DNA from: Desulfobacula sp. | GTDB lineage: Bacteria > Desulfobacterota > Desulfobacteria > Desulfobacterales > Desulfobacteraceae | Reading direction: 5' to 3' | Assembly (NCBI GenBank): GCA_023139225.1 | Contig: JAGLNZ010000441.1 | Coordinates: 1 to 8,708 of the forward strand | DNA length: 8,708 bases | Part shown: positions 7,490 through 8,708 of the stretch, in pieces | Layout of the letters: each line of letters opens with the position of its first letter | Position numbering within the stretch: position 1 is the first letter of the stretch | The notes under the pieces: generated by a model | The model's database searches: none | Told to the model about the DNA's origin: nothing | What the model saw: the letters and a program-made list of their open reading frames with translations, nothing else | Program-made: the position numbers and the translations under genes

Positions 7490-7842
7490 AATATTTCAAA
7501 AAAAGGCGAGTCCTGATAACAGAACAAAATAGTGCCGGTCAAACTACGGAAGACGATGACCCCATGTCCGGGGTTGCAAATCTTTTTGATATAGGCCTTG
7601 TTTTTATAGTAGGTTTGATCATCACCCTTTTTTCCGCTTTTCATCTTCAGGATCTTTTCGATGAAAAAGCTGAATTTACAATCTTGAAAAAACATAAAAA
7701 CGGTCAGATGGAAATCATTTCCAAAAATAAAAAACAGATCACAGCCATGAAAATGACCAAAGAACAGGCCAAAGGTCAAGGTGCCCGCCTTGGTGTTGCA
7801 TATCGGCTTGATGACGGATCAATGGTTTATGTGCCGGATTGA
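7486..7842 (+). CDS. Small one-helix protein, DUF2149-like; probable ExbD substitute
   Basis: A 118-residue protein with a short charged cytoplasmic N terminus (1-28), one transmembrane helix (~30-52) and a ~65-residue periplasmic tail. The helix begins NLFDIGLVFIVGLII (32-46): an Asp (D35) at the cytoplasmic end followed by small and aliphatic residues, closely like the IDVMLVLLIIFMV start of the ExbD helix, whose Asp carries protons. The tail contains GQGARLGVAYRLDDGSMVYV (97-116). I associate this pattern with DUF2149, a family found beside MotA/TolQ/ExbB genes, but could not check it. GGAG at 7472-7475 and a 4-nt ATGA overlap tie it to the ExbB-like gene. Function as the ExbD/TolR-type stator partner is inferred from topology, the Asp and gene order; the tail is shorter than that of usual ExbD. 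Confidence 0.85.
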   Translation: MKYFKKRRVLITEQNSAGQTTEDDDPMSGVANLFDIGLVFIVGLIITLFSAFHLQDLFDEKAEFTILKKHKNGQMEIISKNKKQITAMKMTKEQAKGQGARLGVAYRLDDGSMVYVPD

Positions 7843-7881
7843 TTAAAAAACAAAATTTATGCTCTAAGGAATTTTATACAA

Positions 7882-8708
7882 ATGCAAAAAAAAAAATTAT
7901 TCAGCTTTACTACCTTAATTTTAAACCTTATGGGGTTCCTCATAATCTTCACCACAGCGGCTGCTGCATATCCTGTCAGTGTTCAGGATTCAAAAGGAAA
8001 CCTTTTAGAATTCTTTCAAACACCGGTCAAGGTTGTATCCCTTGTGCCTTCAGCCACCCAGATTCTCTTTGAGATAGGGGCAAATGATTTTGTTAAAGCC
8101 ATTACCTACCACGATATCACCCTTGCCGGAGCAGCCGGCAAACAAATCATAGGTGGTTTTTTGCAGCCTTCCATTGATAAAATTAAAGCTGTCGGGCCTG
8201 ATATGATTATTCTTTCGCCGCTCCACAAGGATATCATTAAAAGATTTAAAAAAACCGGCTGCAAAATATTTATCTTTAATACTGAGTCCATTGAAGATTC
8301 CTATAAAAGCATGATGGCTTTAGGCAAAATATTTGATCGGAAAAAAGAAGCACAAAAGATCATTGAGAAAAACAAGTCTGAAATAAATCATATTAAACAA
8401 AAACTGGGCAGAATTGATCATTTAAAAAACAAACGCGTCATACGGCTCATGGGAAGAGATACCATCATGACTCCGGGCAGTGATTCATTTCAAAATGAGA
8501 TCATCCGTGCTGCTGGAGGTATCCCCCCTGATTTTGGCAAAAAAGGAAGTATTATAAGTGTCACAAAACAAGAATGGATGACGTTTAATCCCCAGGTTAT
8601 TTATGGGTGCGGCCCTGACAAGGAGGCTGCAAAAAATTTTTTCTCAAAACCCGGGTGGAAGGATGTGGATGCCGTAAAGAACAGCCGGGTTTATTATTTC
8701 CCCTGTGA
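7882..8708 (+). CDS. btuF: Periplasmic corrinoid/metal-chelate-binding protein, BtuF-like (3'-truncated)
   Basis: The frame opens at the ATG at 7882 and runs off the right edge with 275 full codons. It starts with a signal peptide (KKK, then a hydrophobic core, cut near TTAAAA/Y30) without a lipobox Cys, so the product should be soluble in the periplasm. VKVVSLVPSATQILFEIGA (49-67) is the classic start of the BtuF/FepB-type class III binding-protein fold (PF01497). IDKIKAVGPDMIILSP, the long central helix rich in Lys/Glu (~150-185), IIRAAGGIPPDFG and NPQVIYGCG follow in the expected order, and KNSRVYYFPC near the end corresponds to the conserved second-lobe strand. AAGGA at 7866-7870 lies 11 nt before the start, and the gene follows the previous one by 39 nt. 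Corrinoid specificity is inferred from the riboswitch and receptor; siderophore or heme binding is possible for the fold alone. btuC/btuD-type genes are expected to follow. Codons 2-5 contain an 11-A run. Confidence 0.9.
   Translation, partial: MQKKKLFSFTTLILNLMGFLIIFTTAAAAYPVSVQDSKGNLLEFFQTPVKVVSLVPSATQILFEIGANDFVKAITYHDITLAGAAGKQIIGGFLQPSIDKIKAVGPDMIILSPLHKDIIKRFKKTGCKIFIFNTESIEDSYKSMMALGKIFDRKKEAQKIIEKNKSEINHIKQKLGRIDHLKNKRVIRLMGRDTIMTPGSDSFQNEIIRAAGGIPPDFGKKGSIISVTKQEWMTFNPQVIYGCGPDKEAAKNFFSKPGWKDVDAVKNSRVYYFPC

Noticed and set aside
7839..8072. Open frame on the + strand covering the end of the DUF2149-like gene and the start of the binding protein
   Set aside because: It lies in a different frame from the BtuF-like gene, which has a ribosome site, signal peptide and family motifs; this frame codes nothing recognisable.
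1..8708. Search by eye for CRISPR repeats, tRNA/rRNA genes, insertion sequences and attachment sites
   Set aside because: I saw no regularly spaced repeats, tRNA-like cloverleaf, transposase motifs or terminal inverted repeats; gene order looks like ordinary chromosomal operons.

Overview
The window most likely comes from the chromosome of a sulfate-reducing deltaproteobacterium (Desulfobacterota), probably of the Desulfobacter/Desulfobacula type. It carries the end of a dsrMKJOP-type operon, has AT-rich, lysine/AAA-rich coding, and contains small membrane families I associate with these bacteria and with methanogens. The taxonomic placement is inference from gene content, not from a search.

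Layout. (1) Positions 2-1968 are the 3' end of a dsr membrane-complex operon: a 5'-truncated periplasmic ferredoxin-like DsrO, then the NrfD-family quinone-interacting membrane protein DsrP. The operon closes with a strong intrinsic terminator at 2005-2043. (2) Positions 2049-3716 hold a stand-alone, unrecognised radical-SAM protein with a clear CX3CX2C motif and no convincing Shine-Dalgarno site. (3) Positions 3743-4045 are a promoter, a full cobalamin riboswitch, a likely P13 hairpin whose loop can kiss loop L5, and a terminator. This is a complete transcription-attenuation leader. (4) From 4095 to the end of the window is a tightly packed corrinoid-uptake operon: a TonB-dependent outer-membrane receptor (BtuB-like), a seven-helix membrane protein with a PCPVC motif (DUF2162-like), a MotA/TolQ/ExbB-family proton-channel protein, a small one-helix protein (DUF2149-like) that looks like an ExbD substitute, and a 3'-truncated periplasmic binding protein (BtuF-like). 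ABC permease and ATPase genes would be expected just beyond the right edge.

How the genes work together. DsrO and DsrP pass electrons between the quinone pool/periplasm and the DsrMK part of the complex in dissimilatory sulfite reduction. The B12 operon reads as one outer-membrane-to-inner-membrane uptake route. The receptor takes the corrinoid across the outer membrane, the ExbB-like protein with its unusual small partner probably supplies proton-motive energy, and the binding protein delivers cargo to an ABC importer. The riboswitch shuts the operon off when cobalamin is plentiful.

The most interesting part is the three-gene membrane module (6141-7842) between receptor and binding protein. 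It looks like a non-canonical TonB-energising complex in which a DUF2149-type protein replaces ExbD and a DUF2162-type protein is an added component of unknown role. No TonB gene is visible.
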